From CAIVPM01 sp964477265 (GTDB lineage Bacteria; Bacteroidota; Bacteroidia; Chitinophagales; Chitinophagaceae), in the NCBI GenBank assembly GCA_964477265.1, contig CAYZDJ010000011.1, positions 1 through 64,000 on the forward strand: 64,000 nt of DNA. Direction: 5' to 3'. Shown one piece after another: positions 35,594 through 44,722 of this stretch. Made by a program: the position numbers and the translations under genes. Under the pieces are notes generated by a model, which did not search any database, was not told the DNA's origin, and saw nothing but the letters and a program-made list of their open reading frames with translations. Every line of letters starts with the position of its first letter. Position 1 is the first letter of the stretch.

Positions 35594-38500
35594 ATGAAAA
35601 AGCATTTACTCACAATCATTCTTGCAGCAATATTTATTACAACTGCAAATGCACAAGTAGCCATTAAACCAGCAGGCAGTGGCACAACAGCAGACCCAAG
35701 TGCCATGCTTGATGTGCAAAGCACCAACAAAGGAGCATTGCTGCCACGAATGACAGCAGCACAAAGACTTTCAATAAGTAGTGGAAGCCCAGCAATTGGA
35801 TTAATTGTTTTTGATACAGACAGCAGCAGCTTAATGTTGCGAACTGTGGCAGGTTGGGTAAAGTTGCAAAGCACAACAGATTTGTTGTGGAAGAAAACTG
35901 GAAATAATATTTATAATTTGAATAGTGGGAATGTTGGAATTGGAGCTGACAATCCTGTAAAACCTTTTCAAGTAGGTATGAATAAGGATGTACTATTTGG
36001 AGCAGATACAGGAACAAATAATAAGTTGGTTTGGCTTGCAGATAAAGGAGCATTGAAAATAGGTACACTTGGAGCTGCAGATATAAATTCAAGCAGCAGT
36101 ATAGGTCAAAATTCAGTAACCATTGGAAAAAATAATTCTGTTAGTGGCGAAAATTCTGTAGCAATTGGGGAAAATTTACATACAAGTGTATCAAACGCAT
36201 TTGTAGTAGGTAAATTAAATGATTTTGGTTTTTTTATTAATTCAAATCCTGAAAAAGAAAAAATATTTGAAATAGGTAATGGAACTATTACAAGCAATGG
36301 TTTTGTAACTACTTATATTTCAAGTAATGCACTTACAGTTTTACGAAATGGAAATACAGGTATTGGCAATATTAATAGCCCCACTCAAAAACTTGAAATT
36401 GCAGGTGCTATAAAAATTGCTGACACTACAGGTACACCAACTAATGGAACAATAAGATATACAACTGGCAATGGTTTTCAGGGCATGCATGGGAATAGCT
36501 GGATGAATTTAGGTGGAGGTAATCAATGGACAACTAATGGCAATGATATTTATAATAGTAATTCAGGTAATATTGGAATAGGAACAACAAACCCACTTGC
36601 TAAACAAGAAATAAAATCTGGTTCAAATGTTTATTATCCACAACTACGATTAACAGACACAACCGAAAACAATTATTCAAGATTATCATTTACCAATACA
36701 CATACCAACAAAGACTGGACAATTGCAGCATTAACAACAGACAATATTCAAAATGATAGATTGAATTTTTACCATTCAACTGGTGGCGATATAATGCAAA
36801 TAAGAGGAGATGGAAAAGTAGGTATAGGAACAGATAATCCTGTAAAGCCTTTTCAGGTTGGGATGAATAAAGACGTGTTGTTTGGCGTAGATACAGGTTC
36901 AAACAACAAGTTGGTTTGGTTGGCAGATAAAGGAGCACTAAAGGTAGGTGCTGCAAGTGCTAATGATGTTAGTGGTTATTTTACAGGATTGAATTCAGTA
37001 ACTATTGGAAAAAACAATAAGGCAGTGGGCGATTATTCTGCTGCAATTGGAGAAAATCTAACAGCTAGTGCTCAAAACTCATTCGTTATTGGTAAATATA
37101 ATGCAGGTAGTCTTTTCATTTCCAATAATTCAACCCCTCAAGCCACAGATAAGATATTTGAAATAGGTAATGGAACTATAACTACTAGCGGTATTACAAC
37201 AATATTTGCACCAAGTAATGCATTTACTGTACTTAGGAATGGAAATACAGGTATTGGCAATATCTACAACCCCACACAAAAACTAGAAGTTGAGGGTGCA
37301 ATAAAAATTGCTGACACTACAGGTACTCCAACTAATGGAACAATAAGATATACAACTGGCAATGGTTTTCAGGGCATGCATAATAATACCTGGCAAAACT
37401 TAAACAGCGATAGCAGTAGTGGCAACCAATGGGCAACTAATGGGAATAATATTTATAATGGAAATACAGGGAATGTAGGTATTGGTACAAATAATCCTTA
37501 TGCAAAATTTGAAATTGAAGAACTATTACCCACATTCAGACCTTCTTTAAAAATTACTAAAAAAGGAGCAGGTGCTGTTCCAGGTAGCAGTATTGGTTTA
37601 GAAATAAATTCATTAAGACCGAATTATAGTGGTACACAAGAAACAACCATGGGAGCAAAAATTTTTGGAGACCACTATGGTATATATGCAAATGCAAAAG
37701 TGTATTCAGCAATATCAGCAGTTGGCGATAGCATTGCATCAGCTTTAGAATTAGATGCCCCAAGTGGTAAAGCTTTAATAGTAAATACAGGGAATGTAGG
37801 TATTGGTACAACAACCCCTCAAACCAAATTAGATGTTAATGGTGCAATTAAAATTGCTGCATTACAAGGTGGTTTCAATCCTACTAATGGTATGATAGCT
37901 TATGATGGCACAGATTTTTTAGGTTTTAATAATGGCTGGAAATCTTTAACAACAAGCAATAGCGTTGCAGGCAGTGGTATCAATATTTCAGGCAATACAA
38001 TCAGCACTATTCCTCAAACATTATCTATTGTTGGCGATAGTTTAGCTTTATCTGGTGGTGGTGGTAAAGTTGCTTTACCAACTGGTGGCAGTGGCAGCAG
38101 CCAATTTACCACATCTGGTACAGATATTTATAACAATAATTCAGGCAAGGTTTTAATAGGTTCAACTACAGCAACAGGTAACGCTAAGTTTCAGGTGGAA
38201 GATGCTAGTTCATTTGCAAAATCAGCACAAGTACTTTCTCGTGGTTCTTATAGCACATCATTATTTGTAGCAGATAGCTCTTCAAGTGGTGGTGCTAAAG
38301 GTGCACAAGGTGCATTAGGAAATCCAAGCCAGCCAGGCAATGCAGCTATTCACGCTTTCAGCAAATATGGAGATGCTATTTATGGCAACACACAAAATGG
38401 TAGAGGTTTATATATGTATGGAGGAACAAGTTCTTATCCTGCTGCACAAATAGAACACAATGCAGGCTCTACTGGTGTTGCTATTAAAACTCTTGGTGGT

Positions 38501-41254
38501 ATTGATGTTACTGGTTATTTAAGATTAAATGATGGCACTCAACAAGCAGGCAGGGTATTAACAACTGATGCCAATGGTTATGCAAGTTGGCAGGCACCAA
38601 CTGGTGGTGGCACAACTTATACTGCTGGTACTGGCATTAATATTAACAGTAATGTAATTTCAACCAACCTTAATGCTGGTACAGGTATAGCAATTAGTGG
38701 CAATACAATTTCTTCTAATTTGGTTGCAGGTGCAGGCATTACAATTACTGGTAATACCATTGCAGCAACTGGTGCAACAGGTGCTGGTGGTTGGCAAAAA
38801 TCTGGTGCTAGTGTTAGCTTAGAAACAAGCACAGATTATGTTGGTATTGGTACAGCAGGCAATGCTGGTGCTAAATTAAGAATTGCAGGTGGCAGCGATG
38901 CTGGTATTTCAGTTTCAGCTAATGGAAGCAATGCTGTTTTTGCTTCAGCATCTGGTAGCACTGCAGCAGGTAGTTTTATTGGTAGTGTTGGGGCAAATGG
39001 ATTGAGTGTAGCAGCAACAGATGCAAACGGTGCAGAATTTTTCTCTCAAAATGCAGCAGCAATAAGTGTTAATTCATCAAGCAGCAATTCAAAAATAGCT
39101 ATTGTTGTACCTTATGATAATTCAGGTTTTGGAACAACAAACCCTACAGCAAAAATTCACATTAATGGTATAAATGGTTTGCGTTATCAGGATGGTAATG
39201 AAGGAGCAAATAAGGTTTTAACTTGTGATGCAAATGGCAATGCAAGCTGGCAAACTGTAAGTGGTGGTGGCTCATCAGCATGGACAGTTAGTGGCAACAA
39301 TACTTATGCTACAGATGTGTATGGAACTATTGGTATGGGTTTAACAACTGGCTTTAACACTAACTATAAATTGCACGCAAAAAATACAAGTGGCAGCACA
39401 GTTGCTTTGTTCGAAAGTGGTACAGGCAGCACTAATATAAGCTTGAAAAATAGTAATGGTATTACTGCTGGATTAAATGCATTAAATAACGATTTGAATA
39501 TTGTAACATATTTAAATGGCAGTAATGTTGGGAATATAAATTTTACAACTGGCTACAGTACCAATTTATCAATTGATGCAGCTTCAAATAATGTAGGAGT
39601 TGGCACTTCAAATCCAGCACAAAAATTAGATGTTGCAGGTGCAATTAAATTGGGTACAACATCAACAAATTCATTAGGCACCATTCGCTTCAATGGCAAT
39701 GACTTTCAGGGTTATGATGGTTTTGGCTGGAAAAGCTTAACAGGCTATGGCTTGTGGACACTTGATAACAATGACGCTATTTTTAACAATGGTAAAGTTG
39801 GTATTGGTTCAACAACACCTGTTGAAAAATTGGATGTTGCAGGTGCAATTAAATTGGGCTATACAAGTACAAACAATGCAGGTACATTGCGTTTTAATGG
39901 CAGCGATTTTGAAGGCTACAATGGCACAGACTGGAAATCATTAACCAGCCAAAGCCTATGGACAGTAAATGGTACAAGCATTGACTTAATTAATGGTAGT
40001 AACAATGTAGGCATTGGTGCAAGTGCAGCAAATGAAAAATTAGAAGTTGCAGGTGGTATTAAATTGGGACTTGCGTCTGCAACGCCAACAACTGGTACAA
40101 TGCAATATAATGGTGGTTTGCAGGTGCATAATGGCACAGATTGGGTTTCATTAAATCCTCAGTTTAATTTAGATGGTTCTAATAATTTATCAAATACAAC
40201 AGCAACAAACTTTGGCTTGGGCGTTGCATCTCCTGTTGAAAAATTGGAGGTGACTGGTGGCATAAAATTAGGACTTGCTTCTGCAACACCAACTGCAGGT
40301 ACAATGCAATACAATGGTGGTTTGATGGTACATAATGGAACTGATTGGGTTTCATTAAATCCTCAATTTAATTTAGATGGTTCTAATAATTTATCTAACA
40401 CAACAGCTACAAATTTTGGTTTTGGTATTGCTACTCCAGTAGAAAAATTAGAAGTAAATGGAGGAATTAAAATAGGAATGTCATTTGGTGCAAATGAAGG
40501 AACAATTAGATATGGTAGTAACGAGTTTGAAGGATTTGATGGCACAAGTTGGAAATCATTAACAGGTAAAGGTTTGTGGGCAAAAACAGGAACAGACTTG
40601 TCTTTGGCTACAACAACTGATAATGTTGGTATTGGTACCACAACGCCTGCAAGTAAACTTCAGGTTGAAAATAGTGGTACACAATTAATAGTAAAAGAAA
40701 CAACAGACGCTGCTGCAAAAATCAATTTTTTAAATGATGGTACAAGTAATTTTTGGGGCTTAACTGGATATAGTAATACAACAAATACTACTGCAGGTTT
40801 CAACATTAATTATAGTGGTACAAATTTATTTACAGTAAATGGTGCAGGCGATGCAACCCTTGCTGGCACACTAACACAGTCAAGTGATATGCGTTTAAAA
40901 AGAAATATTGCACCAATAGGTTTTGTATTAAATAAAATTAAAAACATAGGTGCATTTACTTACAACTGGATAGATGAAAAGAAAGATCAAACACAACAAA
41001 TTGGTTTCTTAGCACAAGACTTAGAAAAACAATTTCCACAGTTGGTAAAAACAGATGCAAATGGCAATAAAAGTGTAGCCTATAGCAATATGGTACCTGT
41101 ATTATTACAAGCAGTAAAAGACCAACAAACACAAATTGAAACATTGGAACAACAACTTAAAGCACAAAATATTGAAATGATGAAACGCTTAGAGTTGTTA
41201 GAAAAAATGTTATTAAATCAAAATGCAGAAAAAGCTGTAACAATAAAAAAGTAA
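35594..41254 (+). CDS. Tail-fibre-like surface protein with C-terminal S74 chaperone
   Basis: An 1886-residue exported fibre, probably trimeric. The signal peptide ends at ANAQVA. The N-terminus has the ADPSAMLDVQSTNKGALLPRM block frequent in Bacteroidota fibre proteins. The shaft repeats NVGIGTTNP plus KLDVAGAIKLG units many times and contains YadA-head-like repeats (NSVTIGKNN, NSVAIGENL). The C-terminus is a Peptidase_S74 intramolecular chaperone: SDMRLKRNI gives the Ser1764/Lys1769 pair with the spacing of the endosialidase autoprotease, so self-cleavage before Ser1764 is expected after trimerisation. A coiled coil closes the protein. No T9SS sorting domain. Function, perhaps adhesion, is inferred. 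Confidence 0.8.
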   Translation: MKKHLLTIILAAIFITTANAQVAIKPAGSGTTADPSAMLDVQSTNKGALLPRMTAAQRLSISSGSPAIGLIVFDTDSSSLMLRTVAGWVKLQSTTDLLWKKTGNNIYNLNSGNVGIGADNPVKPFQVGMNKDVLFGADTGTNNKLVWLADKGALKIGTLGAADINSSSSIGQNSVTIGKNNSVSGENSVAIGENLHTSVSNAFVVGKLNDFGFFINSNPEKEKIFEIGNGTITSNGFVTTYISSNALTVLRNGNTGIGNINSPTQKLEIAGAIKIADTTGTPTNGTIRYTTGNGFQGMHGNSWMNLGGGNQWTTNGNDIYNSNSGNIGIGTTNPLAKQEIKSGSNVYYPQLRLTDTTENNYSRLSFTNTHTNKDWTIAALTTDNIQNDRLNFYHSTGGDIMQIRGDGKVGIGTDNPVKPFQVGMNKDVLFGVDTGSNNKLVWLADKGALKVGAASANDVSGYFTGLNSVTIGKNNKAVGDYSAAIGENLTASAQNSFVIGKYNAGSLFISNNSTPQATDKIFEIGNGTITTSGITTIFAPSNAFTVLRNGNTGIGNIYNPTQKLEVEGAIKIADTTGTPTNGTIRYTTGNGFQGMHNNTWQNLNSDSSSGNQWATNGNNIYNGNTGNVGIGTNNPYAKFEIEELLPTFRPSLKITKKGAGAVPGSSIGLEINSLRPNYSGTQETTMGAKIFGDHYGIYANAKVYSAISAVGDSIASALELDAPSGKALIVNTGNVGIGTTTPQTKLDVNGAIKIAALQGGFNPTNGMIAYDGTDFLGFNNGWKSLTTSNSVAGSGINISGNTISTIPQTLSIVGDSLALSGGGGKVALPTGGSGSSQFTTSGTDIYNNNSGKVLIGSTTATGNAKFQVEDASSFAKSAQVLSRGSYSTSLFVADSSSSGGAKGAQGALGNPSQPGNAAIHAFSKYGDAIYGNTQNGRGLYMYGGTSSYPAAQIEHNAGSTGVAIKTLGGIDVTGYLRLNDGTQQAGRVLTTDANGYASWQAPTGGGTTYTAGTGININSNVISTNLNAGTGIAISGNTISSNLVAGAGITITGNTIAATGATGAGGWQKSGASVSLETSTDYVGIGTAGNAGAKLRIAGGSDAGISVSANGSNAVFASASGSTAAGSFIGSVGANGLSVAATDANGAEFFSQNAAAISVNSSSSNSKIAIVVPYDNSGFGTTNPTAKIHINGINGLRYQDGNEGANKVLTCDANGNASWQTVSGGGSSAWTVSGNNTYATDVYGTIGMGLTTGFNTNYKLHAKNTSGSTVALFESGTGSTNISLKNSNGITAGLNALNNDLNIVTYLNGSNVGNINFTTGYSTNLSIDAASNNVGVGTSNPAQKLDVAGAIKLGTTSTNSLGTIRFNGNDFQGYDGFGWKSLTGYGLWTLDNNDAIFNNGKVGIGSTTPVEKLDVAGAIKLGYTSTNNAGTLRFNGSDFEGYNGTDWKSLTSQSLWTVNGTSIDLINGSNNVGIGASAANEKLEVAGGIKLGLASATPTTGTMQYNGGLQVHNGTDWVSLNPQFNLDGSNNLSNTTATNFGLGVASPVEKLEVTGGIKLGLASATPTAGTMQYNGGLMVHNGTDWVSLNPQFNLDGSNNLSNTTATNFGFGIATPVEKLEVNGGIKIGMSFGANEGTIRYGSNEFEGFDGTSWKSLTGKGLWAKTGTDLSLATTTDNVGIGTTTPASKLQVENSGTQLIVKETTDAAAKINFLNDGTSNFWGLTGYSNTTNTTAGFNINYSGTNLFTVNGAGDATLAGTLTQSSDMRLKRNIAPIGFVLNKIKNIGAFTYNWIDEKKDQTQQIGFLAQDLEKQFPQLVKTDANGNKSVAYSNMVPVLLQAVKDQQTQIETLEQQLKAQNIEMMKRLELLEKMLLNQNAEKAVTIKK
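36416..37381 (+). repeat. Diverging internal duplication in the fibre gene
   Basis: A module of about 890 bp (including KPFQVGMNKDVLFG, NSVTIGKNN and GTIRYTTGNGFQGMH) occurs twice in the first third of the gene. Most of it has diverged, but short runs such as those near 36416-36490 and 37309-37381 remain almost identical. Confidence 0.6.
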
Positions 41255-41261
41255 AACAGTA

Positions 41262-41282
41262 GAACACAGATGACACTGATTG
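41262..41282. repeat. ACACAGAT-family repeat arm
   Basis: GAACACAGATGACACTGATT directly follows the fibre gene stop. It matches the right arm of the palindromic element at 18995-19124 (there on the opposite strand) in most positions. Confidence 0.55.
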
Positions 41283-41385
41283 TTATGATGTATCAAGATG
41301 CTTTTTAAATTATACAAAATCATAATCATCATAAAAATTTGCGTTCCATTTTTACAAATATTTTCACGATATAAACTATATCAAA

Positions 41386-42783
41386 ATGAAAAAGATAATA
41401 CAATATTGCTGCTTTGTTTTTCTGCTACTATTTAGCATTAATACAAAAGCACAAACAACAAATAGTGGTTTATTAAGCATTGCCACAAATACACAATGGG
41501 ATATAACAGGCGATTTTAATAACAACAATCAGGAGCTTGCAATTGAAATTGGCAGTGCTTCTGAAAACAATTTACTTATTGCTTCGGGCAATATTATTTT
41601 AAATGGAAAATTAATCGTTAACCTGGCAAATGGATTTGTTCCTGCATCTAACCAGGCATTTACTATTATTACTGCTTCTGGGGTTTCAGGCACATTTGGC
41701 AGCATTGTTTTTCCAAGTAATTACCTTGCAGATATTACATATAATGCAACAACTGTTGTGTTATCAAACTTCAGGTCTTCTGCCTTACCCATAACTGGCA
41801 ATTTTGTTGCCTGCAGTTTTGGAGCAGGTAATAAGTTAAGTATTGCAACTACTGGTGGCACATGGGCAAGCAGCAATACAAATGTTGCAACAATCAATTC
41901 ATCAGGCATTGTTACAGCTTTGTCCAATGGTATTTCAACTATCAGTTATACATATAATGCAAATGGTACAACCAATGTATCTGCCACAACATTTACTGTA
42001 GCTGTTGTTCCTGCTTTACCTGCAATTAGTGGTGCAGGCAGTTTGTGTGTAGGGGCATCAACAACACTATCAATTGCAGCAGCAGGTGGAGCTTGGAGTA
42101 GTATAGCTGGCAGGGCAACAATAAACACTGGAGGCGTTGTAACAGGCGTAAGTGCAGGAACTGCAACATTAAGATATACTATTACCAATGGCAATGCATG
42201 CAGTGCTTTTGCAACACATAACATTACTATATCATCTGTGGGTGCCACACCAAGTATCGCATATGCACCTGGAACTGTAAATCCACAAACAACAAGTGTT
42301 GGCGGCTTGGTTACTTTCTGTAAAAATAGAACGTTTACTGTAACAGGAAATCCATCTGGAGGTTCATGGAGCAGCACAGGTGTGCTTACTATTTCAAATG
42401 CAGGAGTAATAAATACTGGCAATGTTGTTGGAGGCGGTTCTATAACATATACCAGTGCTGGTGGCTGTGGAGGTAGCAGAACAATAAATGCCAATGTAGC
42501 TACTTGTGCTGCCAGAGGAATTGCAGGTAACCAGCTATCTGCTTTTAGCAATGAATGGACAATTTATCCAAATCCTGCAAGTAAAATAGTTAATTTAAAA
42601 ATTGATAGACTTGCAGGTAATTCAACTATAATTATTACAGATTTATTGGGTAAGGAAGTAATGCAGCAAAAAATAAATAACCTTGTATCAAGCATCAATA
42701 TTGAAGCATTGGGTAAAGGAATTTATTTTGTTAGCGTAATTACCGATGAAGGAAAAACAACCAGGAAATTAATTGTTGAATAA
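41386..42783 (+). CDS. T9SS-secreted protein with Ig-like (BIG2-type) repeats
   Basis: A 465-residue extracellular protein. The signal peptide ends near TKAQTTN. The first part (GLLSIATNTQWDITGDFNNN, ELAIEIGSASENNLL) looks like a beta-helix or autotransporter-style passenger start. It is followed by BIG2-like units (TWASSNTNVATINSSGIVTAL, AWSSIAGRATINTGGVVTGV). WTIYPNPASKIVNLKI to TRKLIVE is a T9SS type A sorting domain, removed on export. Similar Ig and sorting segments occur in the proteins at 46903 and 52388. Function unknown. A strong terminator follows. Confidence 0.8.
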   Translation: MKKIIQYCCFVFLLLFSINTKAQTTNSGLLSIATNTQWDITGDFNNNNQELAIEIGSASENNLLIASGNIILNGKLIVNLANGFVPASNQAFTIITASGVSGTFGSIVFPSNYLADITYNATTVVLSNFRSSALPITGNFVACSFGAGNKLSIATTGGTWASSNTNVATINSSGIVTALSNGISTISYTYNANGTTNVSATTFTVAVVPALPAISGAGSLCVGASTTLSIAAAGGAWSSIAGRATINTGGVVTGVSAGTATLRYTITNGNACSAFATHNITISSVGATPSIAYAPGTVNPQTTSVGGLVTFCKNRTFTVTGNPSGGSWSSTGVLTISNAGVINTGNVVGGGSITYTSAGGCGGSRTINANVATCAARGIAGNQLSAFSNEWTIYPNPASKIVNLKIDRLAGNSTIIITDLLGKEVMQQKINNLVSSINIEALGKGIYFVSVITDEGKTTRKLIVE

Positions 42784-42798
42784 AACTATGTATAAACT

Positions 42799-42836
42799 AA
42801 AAACCTCAAAGTATAGTGTACTTTGAGGTTTTTTTA
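42799..42836. terminator. Bidirectional terminator
   Basis: A 15-bp perfect stem (42799-42813 with 42819-42833) has loop TAGTG and a T-rich tail. It lies between the convergent T9SS protein and DUF3467 genes. Confidence 0.85.
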
Positions 42837-42864
42837 TGTATCAATATTTCATAATTATTTTTAA

Positions 42865-43176
42865 TTAAGCCTGTGCAGTTGGGCCACCAAAGTTCATTGG
42901 TATTTCAACTTGTTCAAGGTCTTGTATAGGGCCATTTGCAGCTTCGTAGCGTTGAATATTTTCAACCATTGCTTTCATAAAACGCTTGGCGTGCATAGGT
43001 GTAAAAATTACCCTGCTTTTTACTTTGCTTTTAGGTGTGTTAGGCATTACACTTACAAAATCAATTACAAACTCGGCATGGCTGTGTGTAATTATTGCAA
43101 GGTTGGCATAGCTTCCTTCAGCCATTTCTTCACTTATTTCTATGTTTAATTGATTGTTGTTTTGTTGTTGTTCCAT
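42865..43176 (-). CDS. DUF3467 family protein
   Basis: A 103-residue soluble protein of the DUF3467 family, of unknown function and widespread in bacteria. The core GSYANLAIITHSHAEFVIDFV ... KSRVIFTPMHAKRFMKAMVENIQRYE is complete. A glutamine/asparagine-rich N-terminus precedes it. It is likely monocistronic, with a -7 box 15 nt upstream of the ATG. Confidence 0.88.
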   Translation of the reverse strand: MEQQQNNNQLNIEISEEMAEGSYANLAIITHSHAEFVIDFVSVMPNTPKSKVKSRVIFTPMHAKRFMKAMVENIQRYEAANGPIQDLEQVEIPMNFGGPTAQA

Positions 43177-43191
43177 TTAATATTTTTTTTA

Positions 43192-43199
43192 CAAATATA
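43192..43199 (-). promoter_or_regulatory. Candidate -7 box for the DUF3467 gene
   Basis: Reads TATATTTG on the minus strand, a full TAnnTTTG match, 15 nt upstream of the start at 43176. Confidence 0.4.
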
Positions 43200-43245
43200 T
43201 ATTGATGAGCATAGAAACATATTACTGAAATACAGAATACTTCTA

Positions 43246-43728
43246 TTACGTTTTATTTATCACTTCTAATTTAACAATCCATTTTCTTACAATGTAAAGA
43301 GGAATGATTCCAAATACACCAAAGCTGCAATCTATTAGCTGCCAGTAAAAAGGAATGCCACGTATTGGTCCACAAATAAATGCCAAAGGAATAATAGAAA
43401 TGCAGGCAAGCATAGCCCATTCAATAACCCATATATTTTTTACAGGATTTTTTAATGGACCAATAAAAGCCATGGCAATTACAACGTGTGCAAATGCAAG
43501 CCAGTCAAAACCATAAGCTATATATGGATAATTTGCGTTGGTATTTTTAATGCCATTGTAAATTGAATTTAAAAAATTGGATAATGTTGTTGGCATCCAG
43601 GCACTGTGTTTTGTAAGCCAGCATAATTCAGTTTCTACAGGAAAAGCTGTTATGCCACTTAATGCAAGTGCTACAATAAAAAATACAAGCATTGCCCTAA
43701 TTTTAAGTAAAAGTTTTTTGTTCTGCAT
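43246..43728 (-). CDS. Integral membrane protein of unknown function
   Basis: A 160-residue protein with four predicted membrane helices (AMLVFFIVALALSGITAF, LAFAHVVIAMAFIGPL, EWAMLACISIIPLAFICG, CSFGVFGIIPLYIV). The start is set at MQNKKLL just inside the 3' end of the intergenic space; an earlier Met at 43761 would overlap the upstream gene. I do not recognise a family. It lies 4 bp after the DUF72 gene, so the two are cotranscribed. Confidence 0.65.
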   Translation of the reverse strand: MQNKKLLLKIRAMLVFFIVALALSGITAFPVETELCWLTKHSAWMPTTLSNFLNSIYNGIKNTNANYPYIAYGFDWLAFAHVVIAMAFIGPLKNPVKNIWVIEWAMLACISIIPLAFICGPIRGIPFYWQLIDCSFGVFGIIPLYIVRKWIVKLEVINKT

Positions 43729-43732
43729 CTTG

Positions 43733-44641
43733 CTAAAATAATTTTGTTTGTTGGTCAACAAATTTTGGTTTCATTAAATTAAGGCCACATGCAGCATTTA
43801 ATTTATCAACCATATACACGGTTAATTCTGGCGAAAATGTTTCATCGTGCATATGCATAAAAAAATAAATTTCCTCAATGCCTTTATCTATCCAAGATTT
43901 TATTTTATCTATCCATTCATCAACCCTTGTATAATCTGTTTTATGCAAACTATTCCCAACAAATCTTATAAAAGCCTTTGGTAGCGTAAGGTTCAGGTGC
44001 ACAACATCTCTTCTGCCTGCTGCATCTGTTATTACAAAACCCATTTTATTCTCTTTCAAAAATTGTAATAACTCTTCCTTTATATCTTCTTTATTAAACC
44101 AGTCAGTATGCCTTACTTCAACAAAAAAATCTAAGTCGGTTGGCAATGTTTTTAAGTAAGCAAAAAGCTCGTCTTTTCTTTTTGGAGAAAATGTATCGCT
44201 TACCTGAATAAATATTGGACCCAAATGTTTTTCAAATGCAACTATGCCACGCAAAAACTCATCAGTAATAAATTGCTTGTTGCTCAAAGCACCCCTATGC
44301 GTAACTCCTTGATACATTTTAGGGCAAAATTTAAAGTCCATATCACCTGCTTTTTCTGCCCATTTTGCAATACCTGTAGCACCATAAACTTTATAGTGCG
44401 TAGCATTTAATTCTATGCTGTTATAGTGCTGTACATAGTGTTGCAAAAAATCTTTTTCCTTTGTTTTTTCAGGATAAATTTTACCAAGCCATTCTGTTCG
44501 TCCCCACTTGGCACAACCCAAATAAACTTTAGGGTTTTTATTTTTTTTGAAAGCTAAAATTTGCTTGTTGAATGCTGGTTCTTTTGGCAATGAAAAATCA
44601 ATACTATCTAAACCAGATGCTGCTACTCTTCCAAATTCCAT
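43733..44641 (-). CDS. DUF72 family protein
   Basis: A 302-residue soluble protein of the DUF72 (YecE-like) family, a TIM-barrel of unproven function. Family blocks visible are YLGCAKWGRTEWLGKIYP, FLQHYVQHYNSIELNATHY, KFCPKMYQGVTH, FFVEVRHTDWF and EEIYFFMHMHDE. Length is typical. It is the first gene of a two-gene unit with the small membrane protein, and divergent from the histidine kinase gene at 44723. Confidence 0.88.
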   Translation of the reverse strand: MEFGRVAASGLDSIDFSLPKEPAFNKQILAFKKNKNPKVYLGCAKWGRTEWLGKIYPEKTKEKDFLQHYVQHYNSIELNATHYKVYGATGIAKWAEKAGDMDFKFCPKMYQGVTHRGALSNKQFITDEFLRGIVAFEKHLGPIFIQVSDTFSPKRKDELFAYLKTLPTDLDFFVEVRHTDWFNKEDIKEELLQFLKENKMGFVITDAAGRRDVVHLNLTLPKAFIRFVGNSLHKTDYTRVDEWIDKIKSWIDKGIEEIYFFMHMHDETFSPELTVYMVDKLNAACGLNLMKPKFVDQQTKLF

Positions 44642-44658
44642 AGCATAAAAATTTATTT

Positions 44659-44666
44659 CAAATGTA
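44659..44666 (-). promoter_or_regulatory. Candidate -7 box for the DUF72 gene
   Basis: Reads TACATTTG on the minus strand, a full TAnnTTTG match, 17 nt before the ATG at 44641. Confidence 0.4.
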
Positions 44667-44722
44667 TATTTATTACATAGAAGTTGTTTAAAATTTTGTC
44701 GTATAAATTATCATATTTGTAT

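Noticed and set aside
41946..42551. 201-codon minus-strand open frame opposite the T9SS protein at 41386
   Set aside because: It is rich in Val, Pro and Ala because it mirrors Gly/Thr/Ala/Asn-rich repeats. No domain is recognisable.
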